Position numbers and translations under genes: made by a program
Notes under the pieces: model-generated
What the model was told of the DNA's origin: nothing
What the model saw: the letters and a program-made list of their open reading frames with translations, nothing else
Databases searched by the model: none
Part shown: positions 1-9,215 of the stretch, piece after piece
Numbering within the stretch: the first letter of the stretch is position 1
Layout of the letters: every line of letters starts with the position of its first letter
NCBI RefSeq assembly: GCF_032399705.1
Contig: NZ_CP135922.1
Location: 2,728,001-2,792,000 of the forward strand
Length of the DNA stretch: 64,000 nt
From: Paenibacillus sp. BIC5C1
GTDB lineage: Bacteria > Bacillota > Bacilli > Paenibacillales > Paenibacillaceae
Reading direction: 5' to 3'

Positions 1-107
1 GCTGGGCGATCTCGCATCATGACTTTTTGAGTCACCCACACCCGCAGCATATTTATTTGCAGTAACACATAAACGGTTGAAGGCAGTGCAATCATGGGAG
101 GTGTCAT

Positions 108-2000
108 ATGAACGGTCTAACAGCAGCGTTGGTCAGGTCCGAAGAGTGGATACGAGTGCGGCGACGTATTTTCAGGCAATTGGTGGAGTCGTTTCTGTAT
201 GAGCAAATATGGAGTGAACCGGTGATCGGGCCTCATGTGGAGGCAGAGTATACACTGCGAGGGGAGACGGAGGCAGGAGAGCAGGTGGAGTACACCTTTT
301 GGGCTGTACGAAAAGAGAGCTTTGGCCGCATTCGATTGTCAGATAAACCAATCATGCGAATAACAACGGAAGAACGAGTGGAAGCGGATTCCATTCCCCG
401 TTTCCTGCTGGAAATGGCTGCGCATATTCCCACATCCGAAGCTCAGCTGGCCCAATTCATGGATGAGCTTCAGCAAACCCATCTGAAGGACACACTGTCC
501 GTGCGATGGCGTTCTAATCAGCCGGAACCTCGGATATCTGCATATGACGAGTGGGAATCCGCCCTGATTGAAGGGCATCCGTATCATCCTTGTTACAAAT
601 CCAGAGTTGGTTTTACGCTTTCTGACAATGAAGCCTATGGACCGGAGTTCGGACCCGAATTCAAGCTGGTCTGGATTGCGATTAAACTGGATGCAGCCCA
701 AATAGCCATTTCGTCCTCGCTGGACACGTATGCTGCGTTTATCCATAACGAGCTGGGAGAGGAATTGCAGGCGTTCAAGTTGATTTTGCAGGAAGCTATA
801 TCGAGTGAGAAGTTGAAATCGGTCTCCAGCTTCAATGCCAATGTCGTTGCCGGGGGGAATGAGAATACGTATGGGGATAGGGAAGCAATTGCTGATCAAT
901 ATGTGTTTGTGCCTGTGCACCCCTGGCAGTGGGAGCGAATAATATCGGTGGCCTGTGCGGAGCAGCTCCGAACAGGGGAAATGGTGTATCTGGGTCAAGC
1001 AGGTGACACCTACCGTCCTCAACAATCCATTCGCACATTGACGAATGTGAGTCATCGAGATAAACCGTATGTCAAACTGCCGCTGAATATGGTGAATACG
1101 TCATCTGGACGAATTCTGGCACAGCATACGATTATGAATGCGGCTCGTATTTCGGACTGGCTTGGTCGTGTGGCGGCAGAAGATTCATTTTTGGGGGATG
1201 AGCTTGGGCTGATCGTGCTGAAGGAGATTGCAGGGGTATCGTACCGCCACCAGAAGCTGCCTAATATGCTGGAGCAAAAAATATACGGATCACTTGGAGC
1301 GATCTGGCGTGAAAGTCTGCATCCACGCTTGATGGCAGGAGAAGATGCTTTGCCATTCAATGCTTTGTGTCATCTCGACCAGCAGGGCACGCCCGTCATT
1401 AAACCGTGGATAGACAAATATGGCCTGGATCGCTGGGCCCGGCAATTGGTGAATGTTGCGGTAGTACCGCTGATACATCTGCTGTACGCACATGGAGCTG
1501 CGCTGGAATCACATGCGCAGAATATGATCATCGTGCTGAATCAGGGATGGCCCAGCCGGATTGCGCTTAAGGATTTCCATGACGGTGTCCGTTACTGTCC
1601 ATCCATTCCTCACCCTTTTGGATACCCGGATATTGAATATCCGCCTGCCAATCATCAGCGGGTGAATCGTAACTCATTTGTGGAGAAGGAGGATCCTTCC
1701 GAGGTGAAGGACTTTATGTTGGACGCGTTGCTTTTTATCAATCTGACCGAAGTCGCATTTTTCCTGGAGAAGCATTTTGGCCTGAGCGAAAAGCAATGGT
1801 GGCGCATGGCTGCCGAAGTCATTTTGAATTACCAGGAGCGGTTCCCGGAGTTACAGGCTCGATTTGAACAGTTTGACGTTTTTGCACCCGAGATTGAAGT
1901 GGAACAACTGACCAGACGGAGAATTCATGAAGGGCCGGGGGATTGTGTTCATCGGGTAAGTAATCCACTGCATGTCTACAGGCCAGTGCGACAGAATTAA
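108..2000 (+). CDS. IucA/IucC-family NIS siderophore synthetase (first of tandem pair)
   Basis: This is an ATP-dependent synthetase of NRPS-independent siderophore assembly; it would activate a carboxylate (citrate or a citrate derivative) and join it to an amine or alcohol in the cytoplasm. The 630-residue length is normal. Family motifs seen: EGHPYHPCYKSRVGF from residue 155, VHPWQW near 270, RPQQSIRTL near 303, NTSSGR near 330, ALESHAQN with H469, and KDFHDG at 488-493, which form the ATP and substrate site. The C-terminal ~150 residues match the FhuF-like part of the family. The ATG is preceded by GGGAGGTG. A second synthetase starts 24 bases downstream, so the two are co-transcribed. The promoter must lie left of the window. 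Substrate specificity cannot be read from sequence alone. Confidence 0.95.
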   Translation: MNGLTAALVRSEEWIRVRRRIFRQLVESFLYEQIWSEPVIGPHVEAEYTLRGETEAGEQVEYTFWAVRKESFGRIRLSDKPIMRITTEERVEADSIPRFLLEMAAHIPTSEAQLAQFMDELQQTHLKDTLSVRWRSNQPEPRISAYDEWESALIEGHPYHPCYKSRVGFTLSDNEAYGPEFGPEFKLVWIAIKLDAAQIAISSSLDTYAAFIHNELGEELQAFKLILQEAISSEKLKSVSSFNANVVAGGNENTYGDREAIADQYVFVPVHPWQWERIISVACAEQLRTGEMVYLGQAGDTYRPQQSIRTLTNVSHRDKPYVKLPLNMVNTSSGRILAQHTIMNAARISDWLGRVAAEDSFLGDELGLIVLKEIAGVSYRHQKLPNMLEQKIYGSLGAIWRESLHPRLMAGEDALPFNALCHLDQQGTPVIKPWIDKYGLDRWARQLVNVAVVPLIHLLYAHGAALESHAQNMIIVLNQGWPSRIALKDFHDGVRYCPSIPHPFGYPDIEYPPANHQRVNRNSFVEKEDPSEVKDFMLDALLFINLTEVAFFLEKHFGLSEKQWWRMAAEVILNYQERFPELQARFEQFDVFAPEIEVEQLTRRRIHEGPGDCVHRVSNPLHVYRPVRQN

Positions 2001-2024
2001 TCAGGAGGGGAGGAGTGCACGCGC

Positions 2025-4094
2025 ATGGAAAATACGAGAATTACTGAATATCAGAGTCATAACGAGGATCCGTTTTGGCAACCTTTTTGCATGGAGGAAT
2101 CATCTAGCCACTCAGGAAATGGTGCTGCAAGTTCTAGACTTGCAGTGGAGAAGGAGCATTGGCAAGAGCAGCAAAGAGAGCTTTACACCGCAGCCCTTAA
2201 TTCACAGCACTATACCGATGCACGCAGACGCATATTCAGGCAGTTGGTTGAATCCTTGATGTACGAAGGTGTTATTGCATATAGCTCACGGGAGGAGCAG
2301 GGGTTCAACGTTTGGGAAATGGAAGGTCTTGGTTTGAACGGCGAACGGGTTATCTACGCATGCAAGGGAACAAGGCATCTCACCTTTGGTCGTTTACGGC
2401 TGAACCATGAACCGATGACAAGACGTGTCTGTGTGGATGAGATTCCAGCTTTGGAAGAAAGCAATGGGGTTCGAAGACAACAACGTATTCAGCCTGGAAC
2501 TACAGTTGGTCAAGAAGCGGAGTCGATTTCTCTATTTTTGCTGGAAGTCGGACCAGCGATAAGCGCGGATGAAGGGAAGCTGCTGCATTTTGTTAAAGAA
2601 CTGGAGCAGACGCTGATCAATGATACACTGGCGCGATATGTACGAGCTGAGCGGCAGACCGATTTACATGCTCTTCCCGATGAAGACTGGGAAAGTGGAA
2701 TTATCGAGGGTCATCCGTACCATCCAAGTTATAAATCCCGTATCGGCTTCCGAATCGAAGATCAGCTTGAATATGGACCCGAGTTCGGCAGATGCATTAA
2801 ACCGATATGGATCGGAATTCATAAGCAAAAGGCACGGATAAGTCATGGCGCGAATGAATATGGACCAACTACAAGGGAGTGGCTAAAGGATCAACTTGGC
2901 GAACAAGTGTTGGAACGCTTCCTCACGGCACTACAGGAAATGGGTGCTGATCCGGCCGAATATGTGCTGATGCCAGTCCATCCGTGGCAATGGCGAACAA
3001 CGATCAGTTCTGTTCTTGCAGAGGACATTCGTAACGGAAGCATCGTACCGTTTGGCAGTAGCGAAGACCGCTATACGGCTCAACAGTCGATCCGTACGCT
3101 AGCTAACCGATCACGTCCCAATTCACCGTACTTGAAGCTGTCGCTCAGTATGATCAATACGTCTACAGGCAGGGTGATCGCCCCACATACGGTGGAGAAT
3201 GCACCTCGCATTACCGACTGGCTGCAGGGAATTAGCAAGCAAGATCCCTACTTGAGGGATGAGCTACGAGTCATTCTTTTGGGAGAGATTGCTGGTGTTA
3301 CATACGACAATCCTCAGATACCGGAGGCTTTGAAGCACCTCTCGTATGGTGTGCTCTCCTGCATTTGGAGGGAAAGTGTACATTCCCGGCTGGAACCAGG
3401 TGAATCAGCGATTCCGTTTAATGCATTGGCTACACTGGACTATGAAGGGCGGCCGGTGATTGATCCTTGGGTAAAAAAGCTGGGTGCTGATGAATGGTTG
3501 TCCGAGCTGCTGCTGACTTCGGTACGACCACTCATTCACTGGTTATTCTCTCATGGGATAGCGCTGGAGTCTCATGCACAGAATATGCTGCTGATTCACC
3601 GGGAAGGCCGGCCCTCGCGCATTGCCCTGAAGGATTTTCACGACGGAATTCGATTTACAAGAGAGGTACTTGCCGATCCCAAGCTCTGTCCAGCGCTTGT
3701 TGAGGTGCCGGAATATCATCGTCGTGTGAACCGAAATTCATTCCTGGAGACGGACGCACCCGCAGAAGTGCGGGATTTCATCCATGATGCCTTTTTCTTT
3801 ATCAATCTTGGGGAGCTGGCTTTGTTCATGCAGGAGTATTACCAGATCAGAGAGCAGACCTTCTGGAACCAAGTACGTAAAATCATTACCGACTATCAAC
3901 AGCGTTTCCCTGAATTTCATGAACGTTACGAACAGTATTCCTTGTTTGACTCTGAAATCGGAGTAGAGCAATTGACGAAGCGTCGCTTGTTTCCAGATGA
4001 TGAATTGCGCATTCATCAAGTTACGAATCCACTGGCGCACCAGATTATGGATAAATATGGGTCGAATGAGGATGAATTAAAAAATAGTATATGA
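2025..4094 (+). CDS. IucA/IucC-family NIS siderophore synthetase (second of tandem pair)
   Basis: This is a second ATP-dependent siderophore synthetase, 689 residues, paralogous to the preceding gene. It shares EGHPYHPSYKSRIGF from residue 228, the VHPWQW and AQQSIRTL motifs, SHAQN with H517 and KDFHDG at 536-541. It carries about 50 extra N-terminal residues before the shared RRIFRQLVES segment, and a further ~25-residue insertion near residues 145-170. The ATG at 2025 follows a strong AGGAGGGGAGGAG. Two consecutive synthetases usually perform two successive condensations on a single citrate-like core, so a citrate-centred product is a fair inference. No hydroxylase, acyltransferase, decarboxylase or exporter is in view; these may lie to the left. 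Confidence 0.95.
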   Translation: MENTRITEYQSHNEDPFWQPFCMEESSSHSGNGAASSRLAVEKEHWQEQQRELYTAALNSQHYTDARRRIFRQLVESLMYEGVIAYSSREEQGFNVWEMEGLGLNGERVIYACKGTRHLTFGRLRLNHEPMTRRVCVDEIPALEESNGVRRQQRIQPGTTVGQEAESISLFLLEVGPAISADEGKLLHFVKELEQTLINDTLARYVRAERQTDLHALPDEDWESGIIEGHPYHPSYKSRIGFRIEDQLEYGPEFGRCIKPIWIGIHKQKARISHGANEYGPTTREWLKDQLGEQVLERFLTALQEMGADPAEYVLMPVHPWQWRTTISSVLAEDIRNGSIVPFGSSEDRYTAQQSIRTLANRSRPNSPYLKLSLSMINTSTGRVIAPHTVENAPRITDWLQGISKQDPYLRDELRVILLGEIAGVTYDNPQIPEALKHLSYGVLSCIWRESVHSRLEPGESAIPFNALATLDYEGRPVIDPWVKKLGADEWLSELLLTSVRPLIHWLFSHGIALESHAQNMLLIHREGRPSRIALKDFHDGIRFTREVLADPKLCPALVEVPEYHRRVNRNSFLETDAPAEVRDFIHDAFFFINLGELALFMQEYYQIREQTFWNQVRKIITDYQQRFPEFHERYEQYSLFDSEIGVEQLTKRRLFPDDELRIHQVTNPLAHQIMDKYGSNEDELKNSI

Positions 4095-4145
4095 GATCAC
4101 AAGAATATTGCATGGACAGAAACTGGAATTGTGGGATATTGTTTT

Positions 4146-4164
4146 AATAATGATAATCATTATT
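4146..4164. promoter_or_regulatory. Fur box upstream of siderophore-binding lipoprotein
   Basis: AATAATGATAATCATTATT agrees with the classical 19-bp Fur consensus at 17 of 19 positions and is a palindrome around its central base. It lies about 40 bases before the lipoprotein start at 4202, within the probable promoter, so iron-replete Fur should repress the gene. Confidence 0.9.
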
Positions 4165-4201
4165 GATTAGGTTATTAAATAGGATCAGGGGGTTGGATGG
4201 A

Positions 4202-5200
4202 ATGCAAGTAGAGAGAAAGAGGATTGGAATGAAACCATGGGTACATTTTGTTATGCTGGCGGTACTGATGCTGGTGCTCGCGGGTTGTGGGAATTCGGGA
4301 TCGGGTGCCGCGAGTGGTTCAGCAGCGGAAACAGCACCAACGGAACCAAAACAGGAAGAAACCGTAGCCAATACTGGAGATACACGTACCGTCAAAGATG
4401 CATATGGTGAGGTTCAGGTTCCGGCAAATGCGAGTCGAATTGTAGTGCTGGACATTGGGGCACTGGATAATCTGTTGGAAATGGGCATTACACCTGTAGG
4501 TGCACCTTCCATCCTGGCAGAAGGCGATCCTTACCCGGCTTATCTGAAAGGCACAGAAGGCATTGAGAATATCGGTTCGGTGAATGAACCAAGCCTGGAG
4601 GCCATCGATGCACTGAAGCCAGATTTGATCATTGGTAATAAAGATACACATGATGCCATCCATGATCAGTTAAAACAAATCGCGCCTACGGTGTTTGTAG
4701 AAACACTCGGGGTAACCTGGAAAGAAAATCTGCAGCTTCATGCCGATGCTGTAAACAAGCTGGAAGAAGGCAAGAAGCTGTTGGATACATATCAGCAGCG
4801 CATTGAGGAATTGAAATCCACGCTTGCAGGCAAGGATGCCAAGGAAGTATCGCTGTTCCGTCCCCGCGAAGACAAAATTCAGGTCTATCTGAAAGAAACC
4901 TTTGCAGGTACGATTATGGAAGATGCCGGAATTGTTCGTCCCGCAGCACAGCAGGATGCAGGCTTCTCCAAGGACATTACGGAAGAACAGATTGCTGATC
5001 TCGATGGGGACGTAATCTTCTGGTTTAACCGTGAACCGGATGCGTTCGCCAAGCTGGAGAAAAGTAAATTGTGGGCGACGTTGAAAGGAGTCCAAAACCA
5101 AGCTGTTCACCCGGTTGACTGGGAGTACTGGATGAGTGGCTTGGGCATTCAGGCTGTAAACAAGGTCGTGGATGACTTGAACACCTATGTAGCCAACTAA
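4202..5200 (+). CDS. Ferric-siderophore ABC transporter substrate-binding lipoprotein
   Basis: This is an extracytoplasmic receptor of the FecB/FatB/YclQ type (periplasmic-binding-protein fold III), tethered to the outer face of the membrane. The ATG at 4202 is chosen because AGGGGG lies 9 bases upstream; a TTG 39 bases earlier overlaps the Fur box and is unlikely. The signal peptide ends in the lipobox LAGC with C29 as the lipidated residue, followed by a low-complexity S/G/A/T/E linker. The mature protein begins with TRTVKDAYGEVQVPANASRI, the usual entry strand of the fold. Its position after the synthetases and before FecCD permeases suggests it binds the product made here. Confidence 0.93.
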   Translation: MQVERKRIGMKPWVHFVMLAVLMLVLAGCGNSGSGAASGSAAETAPTEPKQEETVANTGDTRTVKDAYGEVQVPANASRIVVLDIGALDNLLEMGITPVGAPSILAEGDPYPAYLKGTEGIENIGSVNEPSLEAIDALKPDLIIGNKDTHDAIHDQLKQIAPTVFVETLGVTWKENLQLHADAVNKLEEGKKLLDTYQQRIEELKSTLAGKDAKEVSLFRPREDKIQVYLKETFAGTIMEDAGIVRPAAQQDAGFSKDITEEQIADLDGDVIFWFNREPDAFAKLEKSKLWATLKGVQNQAVHPVDWEYWMSGLGIQAVNKVVDDLNTYVAN

Positions 5201-5297
5201 ATGCAAAACATGCTGTACCTTTTCCAGAGACAAGGATTGGGAAATCAGCACTTTATCATTTGCAATTATGCTTCCAAGTGGTCATAGCTAAACTGTA

Positions 5298-5340
5298 AAA
5301 TTGGGTCGTCGAATGTGACGATCCAATTTTTCTGATTTTT
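5298..5340 (+). terminator. Rho-independent terminator after binding lipoprotein
   Basis: A 13-bp stem (one G-U pair), 5298-5310 with 5317-5329, has a 6-base loop and is followed by a T-rich run. It separates the lipoprotein transcript from the permease genes. Confidence 0.75.
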
Positions 5341-5489
5341 CTGCACAGGGCTAATGCCACGTTATATTCGTGCTCTATATTTGTTCCTATATAATAGAAG
5401 GAAAAATTTTTACAGTCCGTTTTTTCAACTGATTTATACAACATATTGAAGTACATAAATCAAGCAGCATGCAGGTCGGAGGCGTAAAA

Positions 5490-6491
5490 ATGAACACAAA
5501 CATCAGGTTTAAAATCACTGGTTTAGCAACCATTATTGTGTTGACACTTCTCGCGTTTCTATTCAGCATCATGTATGGCATCGTACAGATTCCATTGCGT
5601 TCCGTTGTGGATACGTTCTATGCCTTTGACGGATCGCGTGAACACCTGATCATTCAAACCGTCAGGCTGCCAAGAGCGGTTATTGCCGCAGTGGTTGGCA
5701 GCTCACTGGCTGTGGCCGGGTGCCTGATGCAGGCGATTAGCCGCAATGCCCTAGCAGGTCCTGAACTGTTCGGTATTAACTATGGCGCGGCACTTACCGC
5801 GGTGCTTGCTTCCTTTTGGTTGGGAACGACGTCTCTACAATTATTTGCATGGTCTGCGCTGTTGGGGGCGGCGGTAGCAGGCATGCTCGTGTTCCTTCTC
5901 AGTTCCACGGGCAGACAGCCCTTATCTTCAGTCAAACTAGTTCTGGCAGGCTCTACATTAAATTTATTATTTGCTTCATTGACACAAGGCATTCTCATTC
6001 TGAATGAGCAGTCCCTGGATACGATGCGCTTCTGGTTGGCGGGTTCATTAACAGGCAGGGATCTCGATCTGTTTATTCAAATTCTGCCCTATCTGATCAT
6101 TGGCACCATCTGTGCTTTTGCATTAAGTAGTCAATTGAACATTTTTGGCTTAGGAGATGAAGTGGCTCAAGGATTAGGACAGCGCATGAAGAGGATTAGG
6201 ATCATCTGTATTATAGCGATTGTTCTGCTGGCTGGCAGTGCCGTGGCACTTGCCGGACCCATCGGGTTTATCGGGTTGGCCGTTCCGCATATTGCAAGAT
6301 TGATAACAGGCAGTGATTATCGCTGGGTAGTTCCATACTCTGCTGTTCTAGGGGCACTACTGCTGCTCACAGCAGATATTGGGGCGAGATTTGTATTGCC
6401 GGGGCAGGAAATTCCTGTTGGGGTAGTTACAGCCTTCTTCGGTGCTCCTTTCCTCATCTATCTGGCTCAAAGAAAGGAGAGGTCGATATGA
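5490..6491 (+). CDS. FecCD-family iron-siderophore ABC permease (first)
   Basis: This is an integral membrane permease subunit for ferric siderophore uptake, about 333 residues with some nine or ten predicted hydrophobic segments. The family signature GPIGFIGLAVPHIARLITG lies near residues 250-270 and the QAISRNALAGPELFG motif near residue 80. ATG 5490 is preferred over an in-frame ATG 21 bases earlier because GGAGG sits 7 bases before it. The stop overlaps the next start by four bases (ATGA), so the two permeases are translationally coupled and probably form a heterodimer. No Fur box is obvious in the 150 bases upstream. Confidence 0.95.
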   Translation: MNTNIRFKITGLATIIVLTLLAFLFSIMYGIVQIPLRSVVDTFYAFDGSREHLIIQTVRLPRAVIAAVVGSSLAVAGCLMQAISRNALAGPELFGINYGAALTAVLASFWLGTTSLQLFAWSALLGAAVAGMLVFLLSSTGRQPLSSVKLVLAGSTLNLLFASLTQGILILNEQSLDTMRFWLAGSLTGRDLDLFIQILPYLIIGTICAFALSSQLNIFGLGDEVAQGLGQRMKRIRIICIIAIVLLAGSAVALAGPIGFIGLAVPHIARLITGSDYRWVVPYSAVLGALLLLTADIGARFVLPGQEIPVGVVTAFFGAPFLIYLAQRKERSI

Positions 6492-7495
6492 TTTCTTCTA
6501 TTATAAAGAGACGCGCATTCGCCATTATTTTGATTCTTTTACTGTTAAATGTAGGGGCGCTTGTGCTTAATGTGATGTTGGGAGATCGCTCCATCCCTCC
6601 GGGAGAAGTATTGCGCAGTCTGATGGGAAGGGGAGATCAGGAATATTACTTTACCATTCATCAGTTGAGGCTGCCCCGGGTACTGACCGGTTTTTTGGTT
6701 GGGTGCGGTCTGGCATTAGCGGGTACAATCCTACAGGTCATTACGAGGAATCCTCTGGCATCACCTGGCGTGATTGGGCTGAATTCGGGTGCGGCTGCGG
6801 CGGTGGTTGCCGTTATGGTGCTGGTTCCTACTTTTCCAATGCGGCATATGCCGTGGATTGCATTCATTGGAGCCTTTCTCGCGGCCGCGGTAATCTATGG
6901 ATTGTCATGGAGAAAAGGAGAGACGAGTTCCACGGTTCGTATGCTGCTGATTGGTGTGGGCATATCTGCAATGGCAGGTGCGTTAATCACATATTTGCTG
7001 ACGGTGGGCAAAATATTCCGGGTCTCCCAGGCTTCCGTGTGGATGGCAGGCAGTCTATACGGACGAACGTGGGAACACTTTTGGCCTTTATTGCCGTGGA
7101 TGCTGACCCTGTTTCTTCTATTAATATGGATGTCCAGATGGCTGGATATGTTTCTGCTGGATGTCCTGTCGGCCGCTGGGTTGGGTCTGCGGGTAGAGAC
7201 CATGCGGGTGTTGTTCCTTCTGATGAGCGTGGGGTTCGCCGGGTCCGCGGTGTCTATGGCAGGAACGATTGGTTTTGTTGGCTTAATGGCCCCTCACATG
7301 GCAAAACATCTGGCAGGCAGTCGGAGTCTGGTTCGCTTGCCGATTGCGGCGTTGCTTGGAGGACTAATCGTCATGCTCGCAGATCTCGCCGGACGGATAT
7401 GGTTCACTCCGTATGAGATTCCAGCCGGATTAATTACGGCGATTATCGGGGCTCCATATATGATGTATTTGCTGTTACGACGCAGAGGGATATAA
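6488..7495 (+). CDS. FecCD-family iron-siderophore ABC permease (second)
   Basis: This is the partner permease, 335 residues, polytopic. It carries QVITRNPLASPGVIGLNSGA near residue 80 and GTIGFVGLMAPHMAKHLAG near residue 260, both diagnostic of FecCD permeases. The start overlaps the previous gene by four bases. The usual third component, a FecE/FhuC-like ATPase, does not follow; the next gene is a regulator. Use of a shared ATPase encoded elsewhere is known in Bacillus (YusV) and is inferred here. Confidence 0.95.
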   Translation: MISSIIKRRAFAIILILLLLNVGALVLNVMLGDRSIPPGEVLRSLMGRGDQEYYFTIHQLRLPRVLTGFLVGCGLALAGTILQVITRNPLASPGVIGLNSGAAAAVVAVMVLVPTFPMRHMPWIAFIGAFLAAAVIYGLSWRKGETSSTVRMLLIGVGISAMAGALITYLLTVGKIFRVSQASVWMAGSLYGRTWEHFWPLLPWMLTLFLLLIWMSRWLDMFLLDVLSAAGLGLRVETMRVLFLLMSVGFAGSAVSMAGTIGFVGLMAPHMAKHLAGSRSLVRLPIAALLGGLIVMLADLAGRIWFTPYEIPAGLITAIIGAPYMMYLLLRRRGI

Positions 7496-7513
7496 TGAAG
7501 AAAAGGATTCAGA

Positions 7514-9139
7514 ATGCAAGAAAGGCTGGTGCATTTTTTGATGTCATCATATGTGAACGAAGCCAATCTAATCTATCTTTTATCTTCAGTACGTAAAAGA
7601 AAGTTTCCCATGACCCGACAAGCCAAACATGTTCGGGTTCCTGTATACATATTATGCTTTATTACAGAGGGCGAAGGGGTTGTTGTACTGGATGGTGCGC
7701 TCCAGAAGGTTCGTCCTCTCCAGTTATATTTGCTTGTACCTGGCATGATTGTGGAGTTCCCGGAACAAGGTAGTACGTTCGAATATTATGGAGTATGGTT
7801 TGAACCGATCAGGCTAACCAAGACCAGAGGTAGATATGAAGCATTGCCTTCCTTGTCCTTATCCGGTGCACTCTCGCCAGGCCATATTACCGTGCATCAT
7901 CCTCAACAAATCCTCCAACAGATTGTGCAGTTGTATCACCAGAGTGGGCAGAAACGAAATCGGGATTCATTGAATCTGAAAATTCAGTTAGAGCAATTGA
8001 TCCAGAATATTATGAAAAATGAACCGGAACAGCAGAGTACCGTAATGGATGAACGGGTTGAACGGAGCATCCTTTATATGGAGCAGCACTACACGGACAA
8101 AGTAAGCATTGAACAGCTGGCTGAAGCAGCAGGTGGCATGCCGCCGGTTGCTTATTCACGTTTGTTCCGAAGTGAAACAGGTTTGCCGCCAGTCGAGTAC
8201 CTGAGCAATGTACGCATGACCCGGGCCAAGCAGATGCTGAATACGAAGAATAGTCGAGTTAAAGAAGTCGCAGCTGCGGTTGGTTTTCGAAGTGAATTTT
8301 ACTTTAGTCGCATGTTTCAGCGCATGGTGGGCGTATCGCCTACATTATATATGAAGCGGGGCAAGTTAAAGGTGGCTGTAGCATCCTCGCTCGGTTTCGA
8401 CGACCATCTAAAATCAGTTGGAATCGAGCCGGTCTGTGTGGTGGATTTATTCCAGTATCCAGGTCAGAGCAATGAGCAGTATGCGGAACAATTGCACAGA
8501 CAACTGCAGGAATTGAAGCAGTCCAATCCGGACATGATCATCGCCGATCATTATCATACGGAGTTCAGAGAGCAGTTCAAACAAACGGCTGCGCCTGTAT
8601 TTCTGGATTTCTCTGTGTGGGACTGGAAAGGAAACTTTGAGAAAATTGCCGAGTTGGTGAACCGGGAACGCGAGGCATCGGAAATGCTGACACGTCTGGA
8701 TGTGCAGATTGAGACAACGGGCCAGACATTGCGCCGGATGCTGGGCCTTGAACGGATCACCATCATGCAAGTGAGTCACCGGACGATTGGCGTTCAGGGC
8801 AGGGTGAATCATCCGCTCAATGAATTGATATACGGTGAGCTAGGTCTGCGTCCGGGCAATCAGGCACCGGCAGAACTGTGGCGAATGGAGCTGCAGCCGG
8901 AAGCTATGCCTGTATTGGAGACAGAGCATCTGTTCATTCATCATCATCATATTCTCGCTGGTAGTGATAAAATGTATGACGAGTTGACCAGAACGGCAGC
9001 ATGGCCCCAGATTCTGGCGGTGAAGAATGGAAAAGTTAAGCGCATTCCCAATTGGTTTGTAATGAGTTGGACTCCGCTCGGTAGACAACGAATCATGAAT
9101 GAATTAATGGCAGCCGTGGGTGAACATCAACAGCGATAA
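7514..9139 (+). CDS. AraC-family regulator fused to a siderophore-binding-protein domain (Btr-like)
   Basis: This is a probable cytoplasmic activator of the adjacent uptake genes. Its 541 residues show an N-terminal AraC-type sensor region (1-170), a double helix-turn-helix AraC DNA-binding domain (about 175-285, ending in the conserved VAAAVGFRSEFYFSRMFQRM signature), and a C-terminal periplasmic-binding-like domain (about 287-541) beginning KLKVAVASSLGFDDHLKSVG. Without a signal peptide this last domain should sense imported ferric siderophore, as established for Bacillus subtilis Btr with bacillibactin. It starts 18 bases after the permease stop, in the same orientation and probably the same operon. 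Confidence 0.93.
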   Translation: MQERLVHFLMSSYVNEANLIYLLSSVRKRKFPMTRQAKHVRVPVYILCFITEGEGVVVLDGALQKVRPLQLYLLVPGMIVEFPEQGSTFEYYGVWFEPIRLTKTRGRYEALPSLSLSGALSPGHITVHHPQQILQQIVQLYHQSGQKRNRDSLNLKIQLEQLIQNIMKNEPEQQSTVMDERVERSILYMEQHYTDKVSIEQLAEAAGGMPPVAYSRLFRSETGLPPVEYLSNVRMTRAKQMLNTKNSRVKEVAAAVGFRSEFYFSRMFQRMVGVSPTLYMKRGKLKVAVASSLGFDDHLKSVGIEPVCVVDLFQYPGQSNEQYAEQLHRQLQELKQSNPDMIIADHYHTEFREQFKQTAAPVFLDFSVWDWKGNFEKIAELVNREREASEMLTRLDVQIETTGQTLRRMLGLERITIMQVSHRTIGVQGRVNHPLNELIYGELGLRPGNQAPAELWRMELQPEAMPVLETEHLFIHHHHILAGSDKMYDELTRTAAWPQILAVKNGKVKRIPNWFVMSWTPLGRQRIMNELMAAVGEHQQR

Positions 9140-9215
9140 ACAGTGCTGAACTGGTGGCGTTTCAACAGGGATCGTACTGCAATAGGCAATCTACTCATAT
9201 CAGGGAGAGTGAAGA

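Noticed and set aside
3..65. An open tail at the left edge that could end an upstream gene.
   Set aside because: About 20 codons before a TAA, with no recognisable motif; other frames also stop early. It may be the end of an upstream gene, but that cannot be supported.
339..1055. 238-codon antisense frame in the first siderophore synthetase.
   Set aside because: Shadow of a strongly coding plus-strand gene; composition not protein-like and no start signals.
6703..7416. 237-codon plus-strand frame overlapping the second FecCD permease.
   Set aside because: The permease frame carries clear family motifs; the overlapping frame has no domain and no ribosome site.
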